Of a DNA stretch of 64,000 nt, positions 23,359 through 36,313 are shown piece after piece. The position numbers were made by a program, and so were the translations under genes. The stretch is from Membranipora membranacea. Lineage: Eukaryota; Bryozoa; Gymnolaemata; Cheilostomatida; Membraniporidae. Where the stretch lies: NCBI GenBank assembly GCA_914767715.1, contig OU612073.1, forward strand, positions 7,750,001 to 7,814,000, written 5' to 3'. The notes under the pieces were generated by a model, which was given only the letters and a program-made list of their open reading frames with translations, was not told the origin of the DNA and ran no database searches. Position 1 is the stretch's first letter. Each line of letters opens with the position of its first letter.

Positions 23359-26300
23359 ATGGAATCAGGATCTTTTGCCGTACAAACAACCCACAGGAAG
23401 AAGAAGAAGAAAAAGAAACATAAGGAGCCAATCATCACATCAACTTTGAGTTTTACGTACAGATTATCAACTTTCTCAAATTGCAAGTCTGACAGAGTTA
23501 TTGCGAGCTCATACGCTGCCGCGGGGTTCAGCTATAGGTCAGATTCAGACTCTATTCATTGTGATAAGTGCGGCTTGACGTTATCTAGATTTAAGGATCA
23601 GACCTACAATCCTTTCAGCGTACATGAGACTTACAGACCTGATTGTGAGTTTCTATGTAACAGCAGACTTGACTGTATCGGAAATTTTACTGAGAACAGA
23701 GGTAATTGTCATCTTATTAAGTTGTTCTTTCTTACTCATAGAACTTTGAAAGAGTTTTCAACTTCAAGTGAAAATAGGAGAATCGGGCTTTGAATTTGGG
23801 ATCCCATTTAGGTGTGGCTACATATATAGTTCTACTCAGTTCTTGGATACTTGATAAAGATGACAAAGCAGTTTTGAGAAATAAGATCCAATTGCTGGTT
23901 AAATCTTACCTGTTGTTTGCTCATTGCATTATGATAATTGATTATGATTATGATTATGGAAAAACCTAGAAGCACTTACATCATGTCTGACGGTGTTACA
24001 AAATGAAAATCTGTACAGAAGTTTATCATATATGGCCATATGTTTGCTGGGGGGGGGGAGGATATCAGTTAGCATTGATATTGTTTACCCTGTTTATATT
24101 GTACAATCGTATAAGTGTCGACTAGTTTGTGCAGTCTTCCTGCTGACACGGTAGAATTTGGAGCTCTGCATACTTATAAAAGTATGCCTTTGCATCTACC
24201 TTGCCTGCAGCATCGAAGTGATTGTTTTGTAATGTAACATTTTTGTCCTCAGTAAAACATAGAATACGGAAGCAGCTTTACAATTGTCTTTGTTGTAGAA
24301 CTCAGTTCTGAGCAGAATTTGGCTGAAGATAATGGAACTCTGATGACCATACAGCAATCGAATGGTGAGGGGAGATCATCAAACCACATATCTCCAAGCG
24401 ACCCGACACACTGCCTAGCTAAGTATAAAACCCACAACAGAACCAGGTATAGAAATCTATCAACCATTTTTGTTGTGTTTCAACCACAGAAAGTTCCAAG
24501 ATTTTGCAGTTAAGTTCGCATTTAAAATCTTTGGTCAAAAGATGCGTTGACATCCCAAGTTTCATTAACCGTTTGCCATGTATCTCTGTATCTTGCAATA
24601 TATTATATTTGAACTGTATTCTTTATTAATTTTACAGATACTCCAAACTTTTAAGTGATCTTTCGAAAGCCAATGCAAGCAGACTTTCACACTACCAAAG
24701 CAACATGCACAGTGAAGTTTCACGAAGGGGTTCGTTCCGGGATCAACCTCTTCCAAGCAAGCTCTCTGCTTCAAAACTGGCTAGCGAGGGATTCCACTAC
24801 TGTAAGCTTAGGTTTCCAATGGTGTCATTCAAGAGAAAAAAACTTGTGATAGCAATGTAATCAATCAGACTTTTTCTATTCACCAGGTGGCTTTAATGAA
24901 GACATGACACTACAGATAAAGTGCGCCTTCTGTAACACCATAATCTCGCTCATAGAAGATGGCTGCTCAGTTTCGGAAATCACTAAACGCCATTACAGTC
25001 TCAAACCAAGCTGTGTTTTCCTGAGAGGTATTTATCTTTAACCAAAAGTTTGAATGTCGTTTTTTTGCAATTTTCGCAGGTTTATTTCTTCTTTATCTAT
25101 GCTCAAATGAGAGAGTTATATAGAAAACAGACTATGGTATTAAAGTCAAAGGTTAAAATCACCGATGTGGATTCTTGGGTGAGCAGATCTTTGTCTAACA
25201 TTTCACCACAGGATAAATTTAATCGTCCATTAATCATTCGATCGTCCAGGACTCAGCACAATTTTAATGTTAGGTTTTTTTATCCTGCAGGAAATAAAAA
25301 TCCAAATATTCCAGATATATACAGTGCCTCATTCTGGGATAGCTCTGAAGCAGAAGACATTGACTCCTCTGCTTCATTATCAGATCTAGGAGTAAACAGC
25401 AGCTTTGCAAAACATCCTCTGCTTGCCGTACCTGACATCAGGATATCTACATATCTAACCTTCCCACACACATACAGAGCTACCGTAGATTTAGATCTCT
25501 TGTCTGAAGCAGGATACTTCTATGAGGGTGAGACAATTGGCACTGTCATCAATGAACCTCACTCGATAAAGCGCAAGACTAGATAATGTTTTACATTAGA
25601 GAAATAGAGAAATATTTTGAAGCTCGGACCGAAGCCTGATTATAAAAATCATTATCTTGACTTAATATCAATGGGTGGGTGTCAATACCAAACTGAAGAG
25701 TCAGTGGGTTTGTAATTGACGCACAAACGCCCACAACATCTTTATGGCTGTGAAAAAACTAAAAAATGCCCGAAACGTCACAAGCATCAAAATGTTGTAG
25801 CTGCAAAAATGTTATAATCATTTATAAGTTCTGTTGATAATTTGAAGCTTGTGGAATGAAGCTTGTGAATTTTGTAATATGAATTAGACAGGGCTCTTTC
25901 TTACTTATATTGGCAATGATGTTAAATATGCAAACATTTCAATCTTTAGGTGATGCTGACTCAGTCACTTGTTTCTACTGTGGATGTAAGTCAGCAAAGT
26001 GGAGAACTGGGGAGGATGTATGGAAGAGACATGCTAGAACATCTCTCAACTGTCAACATGTGCTCTCAACTAAAGGTGCCGATTTTGTATCTGAAACGTT
26101 ACAAGAACTGGGAGAATACCAGCCACCAAGAGTCGAAAATCTTATACAAGTGAGTAGCAAAGTAGAAAAAAACACTATGCATATTACAGATTTGAAAGTT
26201 GAATTGAAATCCTGTTATTTTCGCATTATCCTCAAAACTCATTCTGGAATAACCCATTTCTTTCCCAGAATGTCACAACGAGAATGATCCGACCCAGATG

Positions 26301-27181
26301 GGATGCGCCAGCTATAAGAAAAGCTATAGAAATGGGTATAGATAGGTCTCACCTCAAAACAGTTCTTATCAACAGAATAAAAGTAAGTGGGCAAGTTTTT
26401 TACCGACTGCTACAAGCAAGTAGCCATGGAATCATTTAGAGAGAACTGATCTGAAACTAAGGGGTTTTAGAATAACCGATACAACTAAAGAGTCTGAGTC
26501 ATATTATTTATACCTTTGTATTCCAACTACATGTAAAAATGGGAGGGAGTTGCCTTCATTTATGTGTGGTGGGGCAACTCCAAAGTAATATATGATGGCT
26601 ATTAGAATTTGACTAATATTCAATATAGCAACCAACTTAGATTATTAATAGTTACAATTACCCACCAATAGCACCAACAGTTAACACCCGGCTTGTTGTC
26701 TCTTATTTTTCATTCATTTCAGAAAGGTCACAGGGACTTTAGATACCTAGCAGAAGTGATTCAGGCTGTCAACGATCTGAAGGTTTCACCCTCACATATG
26801 AGTGGTAATGAAACAAGCGAAAAGCTACCAAAAGTAGTACAGCTCTCTCACAGCGTTGAGTCAGGCTGTGAAGAAGATGCCGGCAGCACAGACGAGGTAG
26901 AAGTACATGACAGTGACAGCAACCCGCAACAGACAGGCGATATGCAAGACATCCCTCCAACACATCCATCACCCCAAGCTGAACCTGAGCCGAGAATTGA
27001 AATCAGTTTTAGAGACACAGTCACACAACTCACGTGTAAAATCTGCTTCTCAGGAGTGGTAGGGATAATATTTCTACCATGTGGACATCTTGTATGTTGT
27101 GTATCATGCGCTCCTGCTATGGTAGACTGTCCTATATGTAGGAAAACAATCAACGGTACAGTGCAGGCTTTTATGCCTTGA
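23359..27181 (+). CDS. IAP gene B: intact BIR-BIR-BIR-UBA-RING protein, 601 aa
   Basis: Eight exons: 23359-23701, 24299-24446, 24638-24801, 24887-25027, 25291-25527, 25950-26149, 26269-26382, 26723-27181. They total 1806 bases with all phases matching. Order of domains: a poly-lysine N-terminus; BIR1 in exon 1 (core SIHCDKCG...HETYRPDC); BIR2 across exons 3-4 (KCAFCNT...HYSLKPSC); BIR3 across exons 5-6 (SEAGYFYEG, TCFYCGC, W-x3-ED-x-W, HARTSLNC); a UBA-like helix region in exons 7-8; an acidic Ser-rich linker; and a C3HC4 RING (TCKICFSG, LPCGHLVCC, CPICRKT). It ends NGTVQAFMP, matching the family's GTVxxF tail used in RING dimerisation. The layout is that of XIAP/cIAP without a CARD. Expected role: a cytosolic ubiquitin ligase that restrains caspases. 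Introns 1, 2 and 4 are nearly the same as in gene C. Intron 3 is only 85 bases. Confidence 0.9.
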
Positions 27182-27314
27182 TCGATTTCGGTGCTCTCAC
27201 AAAGCTAATTCCAAAAAACTATCTGTGATTAAAGGAAAAGCCTAAAAATATTATCTACATTTATCATTTTATGATGACTTTTAATTATATTATTTTATTT
27301 ATAACGTTGATTTC

Positions 27315-27320
27315 AATAAA
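27315..27320 (+). terminator. Poly(A) signal of IAP gene B
   Basis: AATAAA in the context TTTCAATAAACAAAGC, 134 bases after the stop; the same context follows gene C. Confidence 0.65.
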
Positions 27321-28827
27321 CAAAGCAGAATCACGTAGTTTTAACAATCGATAAACTTGCTCATCTAACAATTTCTCTTCGCTCAGTTTACAGAAGAAAA
27401 TCTTCATACACAAACAATCAGGGTTACGCAACCCGTATCTATACAAAATGATCTTGTCGGTGTTTTAATTTTTTTTCCATACCAGCTAACATTTAGGCTA
27501 TGGGCCGACTAATGAACTCCCACAACACACATTGTTTTTTCCACAGCATAGCTTATATATACATTTAAGTGCAAGCTTTAGCATCTCAAATATCTTCCTA
27601 ATCCCAATTTCAACATTCAAAGGGTATTCCACACCATAACCATTAAACTGGTTAAAAGCAGATGCGATGATCACCATTTCCACAACCTAACAGTTTAAGA
27701 TGGAATTGAAGGAAGCAACTTGTTTCAGACTCAGATGTATCTTACAATCATTCACAACAATGAGGAATGGGTTTTTTTTTTTCATTTGCAGTGTATGGCT
27801 CTTTTTTACGAAGTGCAAAATTTCCCAAACATAAGGTAGCCATGGGTTCTCTATATTTCAAGGATGCCTTCTAGAATATTGTTTTGATTTAAATTCATCT
27901 GGTGATAATTGAATGGCATTGTAATCATCAAATATATATATCAACTTCAAATGGGAAAGCTCGAAAAGATAAATAAATTTTAAATACTGAAAGTAACAAA
28001 ATACATGAAAATTATCTGTAGCATTGAAAACATTGCAAAAATAAATAAAATTTTTCACAGCTCAACGTCGATTCTGTAAATAATAGGAAAGAAAACTTCA
28101 AAGTACATAAAAATAATGTAGAAGTCGAAATATGATTGCTTAAACTTTCAGCAGTAACGATAAGGTAGAAATGATTATAATTATAAATGATCACAATTTT
28201 CCTTCCTCAGCATATGTCGCGCTTTTTTTGCCTATTGAGCAAAATTGTGGCTTTATCCTTCATGGCGATCAATCAACTATTATTTTTATCATAATTTCTT
28301 TGTTTTTTTTCAGTGAAAAGGCTTAAAGCAGAAGGCAAAAAACTATTAAGCCACATTTACTTGCCACTGATAAGCGAAGGTGTTTGTGCTTGTGCTTGTG
28401 CGTACATGCCTGCACTAATGGAAATTGGGAATTCCATGATTCATTATTGTAGCCACAATCATCACAATATCATTTATGATTGGGGGTTTAGCAAGCTGCT
28501 CTCATTAATTGAAATGATAGGGTCATGAGCTTATTTTGTATTAGTTTGAAACTGCTTAGTTAAGACATGTCCTGTTGTGGTGTAATACGTGTCAATATAA
28601 TGCAACACATTTTGTGAAATTCTCATATAAACATTGACAAGTAAGTAACCTTACAATAATATAAAAAGTCATTGATCTTACTCGCAGCACCCTCAGCAAC
28701 GCCAGGTTAGTATACACGTAATTATTTTGATTGATTTGAAACATTTTCCATGCATGATGGTAGCTTCAACAGAGTTAGTTGAGAATGTTTAGATATGTCT
28801 GTGAAGGTTTATTTTATTGGTATACTG
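27321..28827. repeat. 3' flank of gene B with the repeated 0.45-kb block
   Basis: About 27750-28180 is a copy of a block also at 37160-37600 and 37880-38300 (partial at 36760-36930). Its core, about 27889-28060, is copy 2 of the 170-base repeat. From about 28230 the sequence matches the upstream flank near 5740-6030. No gene is seen. Confidence 0.55.
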
Positions 28828-31204
28828 TGTTGAACCCACAAATGTCGCAAACGTCAAAACGTCGCAATCTAGCGTTCCACTAACGTCGCAATCCAAAAAA
28901 CGTCGCAACGAAGGGTTTTTAAAATGTCGCAAACCCACAAACGTCGCAATTTTTTAAATGTCGCAATAGCTCGAACCCACTAACGTCGCAAATGTCGCAA
29001 CTCAACAAAACTACGAAGTTGTCTTCTCATTTGATGCATATTGGTGATGATGATATGTTGCGAGAAGTAGAAAGGAGCATACAAACTGCAAAACACGGTG
29101 GGGAATTGAATATCAACATTATATATTGTGCCATGCATAATTGTTGTGTATTTTTCAGGTTATTTGAATCATTTTTTCACTTTCTAGGGTCGTTTATTGT
29201 TACCTCAGAATCCATTAATGCTGTCATAAATGGGTGCTAATCAAGATTTAGCACAAGTAAGGCAAATATCTGCATACGTGTCAAGCTTGAAATATACTGT
29301 CATGTTTGATATAGGCTATGCTTAAAGTTGTTAAGAGGCTTTTACACTTGAAATACCATAAATTTTAAATCATTTACTCATGAATCCCTTTATCTCTTTA
29401 TGACTTACCCATTATCTACTGAATAAGGATTTTTTACATCATTTCCAAGATGCAACTTTATGGTTTTATGGTATGATAATAAAACCTCAACAGGAACCAT
29501 TAGCATACAATAGGACGCGATATTACACCTTGAATTGCGTAACGGCAATTGTATTTTCATCACTAGAATTATATGCAGTTTGTAAACTCAAATCCTGGGT
29601 TATGGACAATAGACCTTGACAGTGGGTCAATGATAGTGCAGTGGAAAATTTACAGAATTTAATAGCGCTTTGTGACCCAGCGGCTTATTGTTAATGGCCA
29701 TGGTTATATAATAAATGGGATCCCCTAAAAAATTTTAAGTCAAATTATAATTGGCCTCAACATACTTTGGTAATTCCATAGATATGCATTATGGGAACCG
29801 CTAACCTCTTAAATTTTATTGAATTTGTTATTGTATACTCTCTGAAAGAGAAGTCTTCAAAGTGCCACATCCTGCAAGATCCTGCAAACAGTGGCCTTTC
29901 TTGACAAGCATTGCTGGAAGGAGAGGGGAACCCCTCCGACAAAGCTTGTCAAGACAGGGTAAGGGACCAGCAGATGAAATTTTTTGAGATATCATGATTT
30001 GCCTGTTTAGTAATGAAATCAATTTAAAAAAATTGCAGCTCAACTATGCCTTGGTACCCAAAAACTATTATCCTACCTCTGAAAATTCAACCTGCTTTTG
30101 CCTATCTAGCCAGCAAGTTAAGCAGTATCTATTTATTCTACCTATACATACAGTGGGCTGCCTATACTATCTATTCAGTGGTATGAAGGAGGGTCAATGA
30201 ATAAAGTAATAAAGAGCTGAGAAGATCTGCTGTAGCCATAGCCTACTTATTATCCATATTGATAAATAAATCTAAACATGGTCAGCCAGCGCCTATATCA
30301 TAGATATATATTATATATAAGACAAAACATTCTCATGGCACACAGTATTGTCTAGGAACACAGGTTTTTTTTCCATTGATCAAACTAAAATTAACTCAAT
30401 AAACACGCTCAGGGCTCTCAGATGGTTGTTCATGTGCATCTGTTTGTAATCAAGGTTCATTAATGTTCAACCAGGGAGAATGGATGAACTTTCTACCATA
30501 CCATTTTATTTCATAAGTGGGATGTAGAAAACATGTTATGAGTCATTCTATTTTACTTTGTGAGGAAACAACTCCCAACAAAATGAAAATTAAAAAATTA
30601 CATGGTACATGGTATATAAAAAAGTTTGACTTTATTTATCTTGAAAATCCAAAGCGTTGCATTATGGGAAGGCTGTGCAATTTGATGGATTAAGGCCATG
30701 TCAGCAAGAGGAAAAAATATAGCACTCAATCCAACTGTGTCAATACCTCTTGACAAGTTCAATCTTTGGCTAAATCAAACATTAAGGTACATCACAAATT
30801 GGTATGTCACTATATCTGCTAGATAGTGATAAGCATCCCTTTTATGACAGCATTAATGGATTCTGAGGTAACAACAAACGACCCTAGGAAGTGAAAAAAA
30901 TGATTCAAATAACCTGAAAAATTCAATTCCCCACCGTGTTTTGCAGTTTGTATGCTCCTTTCTTCTTCTCGCAACATATCATCATCACAAATTTGCATCA
31001 AATGATAAGGCAACTTCGTATTTTTGTTGAGTTGCGACATTTGTGACGTTAGTGGGTTCGAGCTATTGCGATGTTTAAAAAGTTGCGACGTTTGTGGGTT
31101 TGCGACGCTTTAAAAACCCTTCGTTGCGACGTTTTTTGGATTGCGACGTTAGTGGAACGCTAGATTGCGACGTTTTGACGTTTGCGACGTTTGTGGGTTC
31201 AACA
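28828..31204. mobile_element. Fold-back element 2 (2.4 kb) with arms built from GTCGCAA words
   Basis: The left arm (28828-29237) and right arm (30832-31204) are inverted copies ending TGTTGAACCC / GGGTTCAACA. The outer part has nine RTGTCGCAA/ACGTCGCAA-type words with irregular spacing; the inner part is unique sequence (for example GCATACAAACTGCAAAACAC). The left arm has about 45 extra bases near 29110-29155. The flanks ATACTG and ATACCG may be an imperfect target duplication. The 1.6-kb interior is AT-rich with no transposase. The design matches fold-back element 1 but the sequence is unrelated. Confidence 0.7.
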
Positions 31205-32183
31205 TACCGCAGTATCAACACAGATTGCCAGCGGTGAATAATAATATTCTTGAATGTTTTCACAACTTTCTTTGTTATGACCAGGTTCATCTTTTTTTAT
31301 CTGGGATTAAATCTTTCTTCCGACTTAGTCATAAAGTACTTAAAAGTTTGAGGATATTAGCAACAATTTTATTCAAGATTTTAGTGGAGCCATTTTATAT
31401 TGATATCAAGATTATACAGATTTCCGGGTAGTTTTTTCCTATTATTAGTGTATACCAGAGACAAGTCTAAAGATAGGTCTATGGTGTATCATTAAATGCT
31501 TTTCTCAAACCCCACAACAAACACACAGAGCAACTGTGATATGTACACATTGCATTGATCATTCAAGACAAACTGTTACCTCCGAATGCCTGTCGAACAT
31601 CAATCACGGCTCCTGGTATAACTCCTATACGGATATAAGGTAGACCTTAATCATACGGCGCAGGACTTGGATCCCCACTCCCAGTGCTGTACTTGCAACG
31701 ATTTTCCGACAAGAAGTGCCAGAGTCAACAATCCAATTACGCCTAATAGTTTGTTCTCATTGGCTGTTTTCAATATGTTGCCAGTAAAACATGGAATATA
31801 TAAGTCTAAGAGCAACAAGAAAATTTGAACCGTTTAAAAGTTAACTCCACACATTGATCACTGACATATATCAACTGCTCACCGCCTCATATGGCACCAC
31901 TCGTTCACTACCAAATAAGGATAAGATATAAACAGAAACTAGAGTATGGTTCCATTATCAAATGCAAGCTGGTACAATTGCGATGTTAGTATTTTTATTG
32001 TAACCAATCTCTTATCTGGTTTTGAATTTAACTGGGGCCAACAGTACCAGCCAAAGTTAGGGGATGTGGAATGGTAAAAAAAAACATGCTGTCTGTCATA
32101 TATGAAGTATACTAACTGGGCTGGTGACGATGATTAGCAGTGGAATAAGTTTTTTGCAGATCGTTTTATTTCTTCCAGCAAAT
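31205..32183. other. Upstream region of IAP gene C
   Basis: 31440-31920 is the counterpart of 22270-22790. About 32100-32178 matches the intron preceding exon 1 of gene A (ACTAACTGGGCTGG). ATATATAAG near 31797 could be a TATA box, but no initiator or donor stands out after it. Confidence 0.4.
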
Positions 32184-35100
32184 ATGGAAGCAGCATCCGC
32201 TGTAGTAAAAACGTACTATAGGAAAAAGAAGAAAAAGAAGAAGAAACATAAGGAGCCAGTACACACTCCCAATCTGAGTTTCACGGACAGATTATCAACA
32301 TTCTCAGCTTGTGAATCTAACAGAGTTATTGCGAGCTCATACGCTGCCGCGGGATTCAGATATAAGTCAGATTCAGACTCTATTCATTGCGATAAGTGTG
32401 GATTGACCTTGTCTGGATTCAAGAATCAGACTTACTATCCTTTCAGCCTTCATAAGACTTACAGACCTGATTGTCAGTTTGTATGTAACAACAGGCTTGA
32501 CTGTATTGGAAATTTAACTGAGAACAGAAGTAAGTTGGCATCTTATTAAGTTGTTCTTACTTACTCATAGAACTTTGGAAGAGTTTTCAACTTCAAGTGA
32601 AAATAGGAGAATCGGGTTCCTTTCAGTTCTGACAAAGCAGTTTTGAGAAATAAGATCCAATTGCTGGTTAAATCTTACCTGTTGTTTGCTCATTGCATTA
32701 TGATAATTGATTATGGTTATGATTATGGAGAAACCTAGAAGCTCTTACATCATGTCTGACGGTGTTACAAAATGAAAATCTGTACAGAAGTTTATCATAT
32801 ATGGCCATATGTTTGCTGGGGGGGGGGGGGGGGAGGATATCAGTTAGCATTGATATTGTTTACCCTGTTTATATTGTACAATCGTATAAGTGTCGACTAG
32901 TTTGTGCTGTCTTCCTGCTGACACGGTAGAATTTGGAGCTCTGCATACTTATAAAAGTATGCCTTTGCATCTACCTTGCCTGCAGCATCGAAGTGATTGT
33001 TTTGTAATGTAACATTTTTGTCCACAGTAAAACATAGAATACGGAAGCAGCTTTACAATTGTCTTTGTTGTAGAACTCAGTTCTGAGCAGAATTTGGCTG
33101 AAGATAATGGAACTCTGATGACCATACAGCAATCGAATGGTGAGGGGAGATCATCAAACCACATATCTCCAAGCGACCCGACACACTGCCTAGCTAAGTA
33201 TAAAACCCACAACAGAACCAGGTATAGAAATCTGTCAACCATTTTTGTTGTGTTTCAACCACAGAAAGTTCCAAGATTTTGCAGTTAAGTTCGCATTTAA
33301 AATGTTTGGTCAAAAAATACATTGACATCCCAAGTTTCATTAATCGTTTGCCATGTATCTCTGTATCTTGCAATATATTATATTTGAATTGTATTCTTTA
33401 TTAATTTTACAGATACTCCAAACTTTTAAGTGATCTTTCGAAAGCCAATGCAAGCAGACTTTCACACTACCAAAGCAACATGCACAGTGAAGTTTCACGA
33501 AGGGGTTCGTTCCGGGATCAACCTCTTCCAAGCAAGCTCTCTGCTTCAAAACTGGCTAGCGAGGGATTCCACTACTGTAAGCTTAGGTTTCCAATGGTGT
33601 CATTCAAGAGAAAACAAAAACAAAAAATCTACCATTATCTTGTAAGCACTAATGGTTGAAACCATGGAATGGAATAAAGATTATTTCATTTGATATGAAT
33701 GGTGTGCACTAAGGGTAGAAGTTCCATAATCTTAGCCACATCATCATGGTGGCAAAAATACCAAAGCTTTTTGATGTATGCCATCGACACATATTCCGGT
33801 AGTTATATTTTCAAGCTTGTTAACAACTAATATTTCATAAAAATTTAATTGCAAGGTGTCCATCAGGAAGGCTTAGACATCCCAGTCATTGTACCCTGTG
33901 AAGCAAAGACTCATGGATATACACATACATATACCATATATATATATATATATATATATGATACCTGTTTTATACATTCTTATATGCAAAGCTAGGCTAC
34001 TTCATTTTTCATAGGCAAAAAATCAAGGATATAATGTATAGCAGCAACTTTTCGTCAGAACCTTGTGATAGCAATGTAATCGATCAGACTTTTTCTATTC
34101 ACCAGGTGGCTTTAATGAAGACATGACACTACAGATAAAGTGCGCCTTCTGTAACACCATAATCTCGCTCATAGAAGATGGCTGCTCAGTTTCGGAAATC
34201 ACTAAACGCCATTACAGTCTCAAACCCAGCTGTGTTTTCCTGAGAGGTATTCATCTGGTAACCAAAAGTTTGAATGTCGTTTTATGCAATTTTCGCAGTT
34301 TATTTCTTCTTTATCTATGCTCAAATGAGAGAGTTAATCAAAGGTTAAAATCACTGATTAGATTCTTGGGTGATCAGATCTTTGTCTAACATTTCACCAC
34401 AGGATAAATTTAGTCGTCCATTAATCATTCGATCGTCCAGGACTCAGCACAATTTAAACGTTAGGTTTTTTTTATCCTGCAGGAAATAAAAATCCAAATA
34501 TTCCAGATATATACAGTGCCTCATTCTGGGATATCTCTGAAGCAGAAGACATTGACTCCTCTGCTTCATTATCAGATCTAGGAGTAAACAGCAGCTTTGC
34601 AAAACATCCTCTGCTTGCCGTACTTGACATCAGGATATCTACATATCTAACTTTCCCACACACATACAGAGCTACCGTAGATTTAGATCTCTTGTCTGAA
34701 GCAGGATACTTCTATGAGGGTGAGACAATTGGCACTGTCATCAATGAACCTCACTCGATAAAGCGCAAGACTAGATAATGTTTTACATTAGAGAAATAGA
34801 GAAATATTTTGAAGCTCGGACCGAAGCCTGATTATAAAAATCATTATCTTGACTCAATATCAATGGGTGGGTGTCAATACCAAACTGAAGAGTCAGTGGG
34901 TTTGTAATTGACGCACAAACGCCCACAACATCTTTATGGCTGTGAAAAAACTAAAAAATGCCAGAAACGTCACAAGCATCAAAATGTTGCAGCTGCAAAG
35001 ATGTTATCATTTATAATTTGAAGCTTGTGGAATGATGCTTGTGAAATTTGTAATATGAATTAGACAGGGCTCTTTCTTACTTATATTGGCAATGATGTTA

Positions 35101-36051
35101 AATATGCAAACATTTCAATCTTTAGGTGATGCTGACTCAGTCACTTGTTTCTACTGTGGATGTAAGTCAGCAAAGTGGAGAACTGGGGAGGATGTATGGA
35201 AGAGACATGCTAGAACATCTCCCAGCTGTCAACATGTGCTCTCAACTAAAGGTGCCGATTTTGTTCCTGAAACGTTACAAGAACTGGGAGAATACCAGCC
35301 ACCAAGAGTCGAAAATCTTATACAAGTGAGTAGCAAAGTAGAAAAAACACTATGCATATTACAGATTTGAAAGTTGAATTGAAATCCTGTTATTTTCGCA
35401 TTATCCTCAAAACTCATTCTGGAGTATCCCATTTCTTTCCCAGAATGTCACAACGAGAATGATCCGACCCAGATGGGATGCGCCAGCTATAAGAAAAGCT
35501 ATAGAAATGGGTATAGATAGGTCTCACCTCAAAACAGTTCTCATCAATAGAATAAAAGTAAGTGGACAAGTTTTTTACCGACTGCTACAAGCATGTAGCC
35601 AAGGATTCATTTAGAGAAAATCAATTTTTGACCAACTTAGATTATTAATAGTTACAATTACCCACCAATAGCACCAACAGTTAACACCAGGCTTGTTGTC
35701 TCTTATTTTCATTCATTTCAGAAAGGACACAGGGACTTTAGATACCTAGCAGAAGTGATTCAGGCTGTCAACGATCTGAAGGTTTCACCCTCACATCTGA
35801 ATGGTATTGAAACATGCGAAAAGCTTCCTGAAGTAGTACAGCTCTCTCACAGCGGTGGGTCGGACAGCGAAGAGGATGCTGGCAGCACAGACGAGGTAGG
35901 AGTACAAGACAACGACTCTCCCCAAGCAGAAAATGTACAAGAACTTGATCCGCCATCTCCATCACCCAAAGCTGAACCTGAGCCGAGAATTGAAATCAGT
36001 TTTAGGGACACAGTCGCAAACTCACATGTAAAATCTGCTTCTCGGGAGTAG
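32184..36051 (+). CDS. IAP gene C: BIR-BIR-BIR-UBA protein, RING lost by frameshift (559 aa)
   Basis: Eight exons: 32184-32529, 33074-33221, 33413-33576, 34106-34246, 34483-34719, 35126-35325, 35444-35557, 35722-36051. They total 1680 bases with all phases matching. BIR1 (SIHCDKCG...HKTYRPDC), BIR2 (KCAFCNT...HYSLKPSC), BIR3 (TCFYCGC...HARTSPSC) and the UBA-like region are intact. In exon 8 one base is missing compared with A and B (about 36014-36020, GTCGCAAACTC against GTCACACAACTC), and the frame stops at 36051. The RING and GTVQAFMP tail are still complete in another frame to 36173, so the change is recent or a sequence error. If real, the product could bind IAP targets but not ubiquitinate them. 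Exons 2-5 are almost the same as in gene B, pointing to recent duplication or gene conversion. Confidence 0.85.
33935..33959. repeat. (TA)n microsatellite in intron 3 of gene C
   Basis: About 12 TA units. It lies in the part of intron 3 that gene B lacks. Confidence 0.85.
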
Positions 36052-36173
36052 TAGGGATAATATTTCTACCGTGTGGACATCTTGTATGTTGTGTATCGTG
36101 TGCTCCTGCTATGGTAGACTGTCCTATATGTAGGAAAACAATCAACGGCACAGTGCAGGCTTTTATGCCTTGA
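36052..36173 (+). pseudogene. Out-of-frame RING segment of gene C
   Basis: Starting from about 36020 in the shifted frame the RING reads through as in B, with CGHLVCC, CPICRKT and an NGTVQAFMP ending at TGA 36171-36173. The cysteines and histidine are all kept, so little decay has followed the frame loss. Confidence 0.75.
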
Positions 36174-36307
36174 TCGATTTCGGTGCTCTCACAAAGCTAA
36201 TTCCAAAAAAACTATCTGTGATAAAAGGAAAAGCCTAAAAATATTATCTACATTTATCATTTTATGATGACTTTTAATTATATTATTTTATTTATAACGT
36301 TGATTTC

Positions 36308-36313
36308 AATAAA
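36308..36313 (+). terminator. Poly(A) signal of IAP gene C
   Basis: AATAAA in the same TTTCAATAAACAAAGC context as gene B, 134 bases after the original stop. Confidence 0.6.

Noticed and set aside
25050-25586. 178-codon plus frame as a separate gene
   Set aside because: It is intron 4 of IAP gene B read through into exon 5; the paralogous introns do not keep the upstream part open.
31075-31290. 71-codon minus frame and its neighbour at 31040-30819
   Set aside because: They lie in the right arm of fold-back element 2; the mirror frame at 28992-29240 in the left arm is the same sequence inverted.
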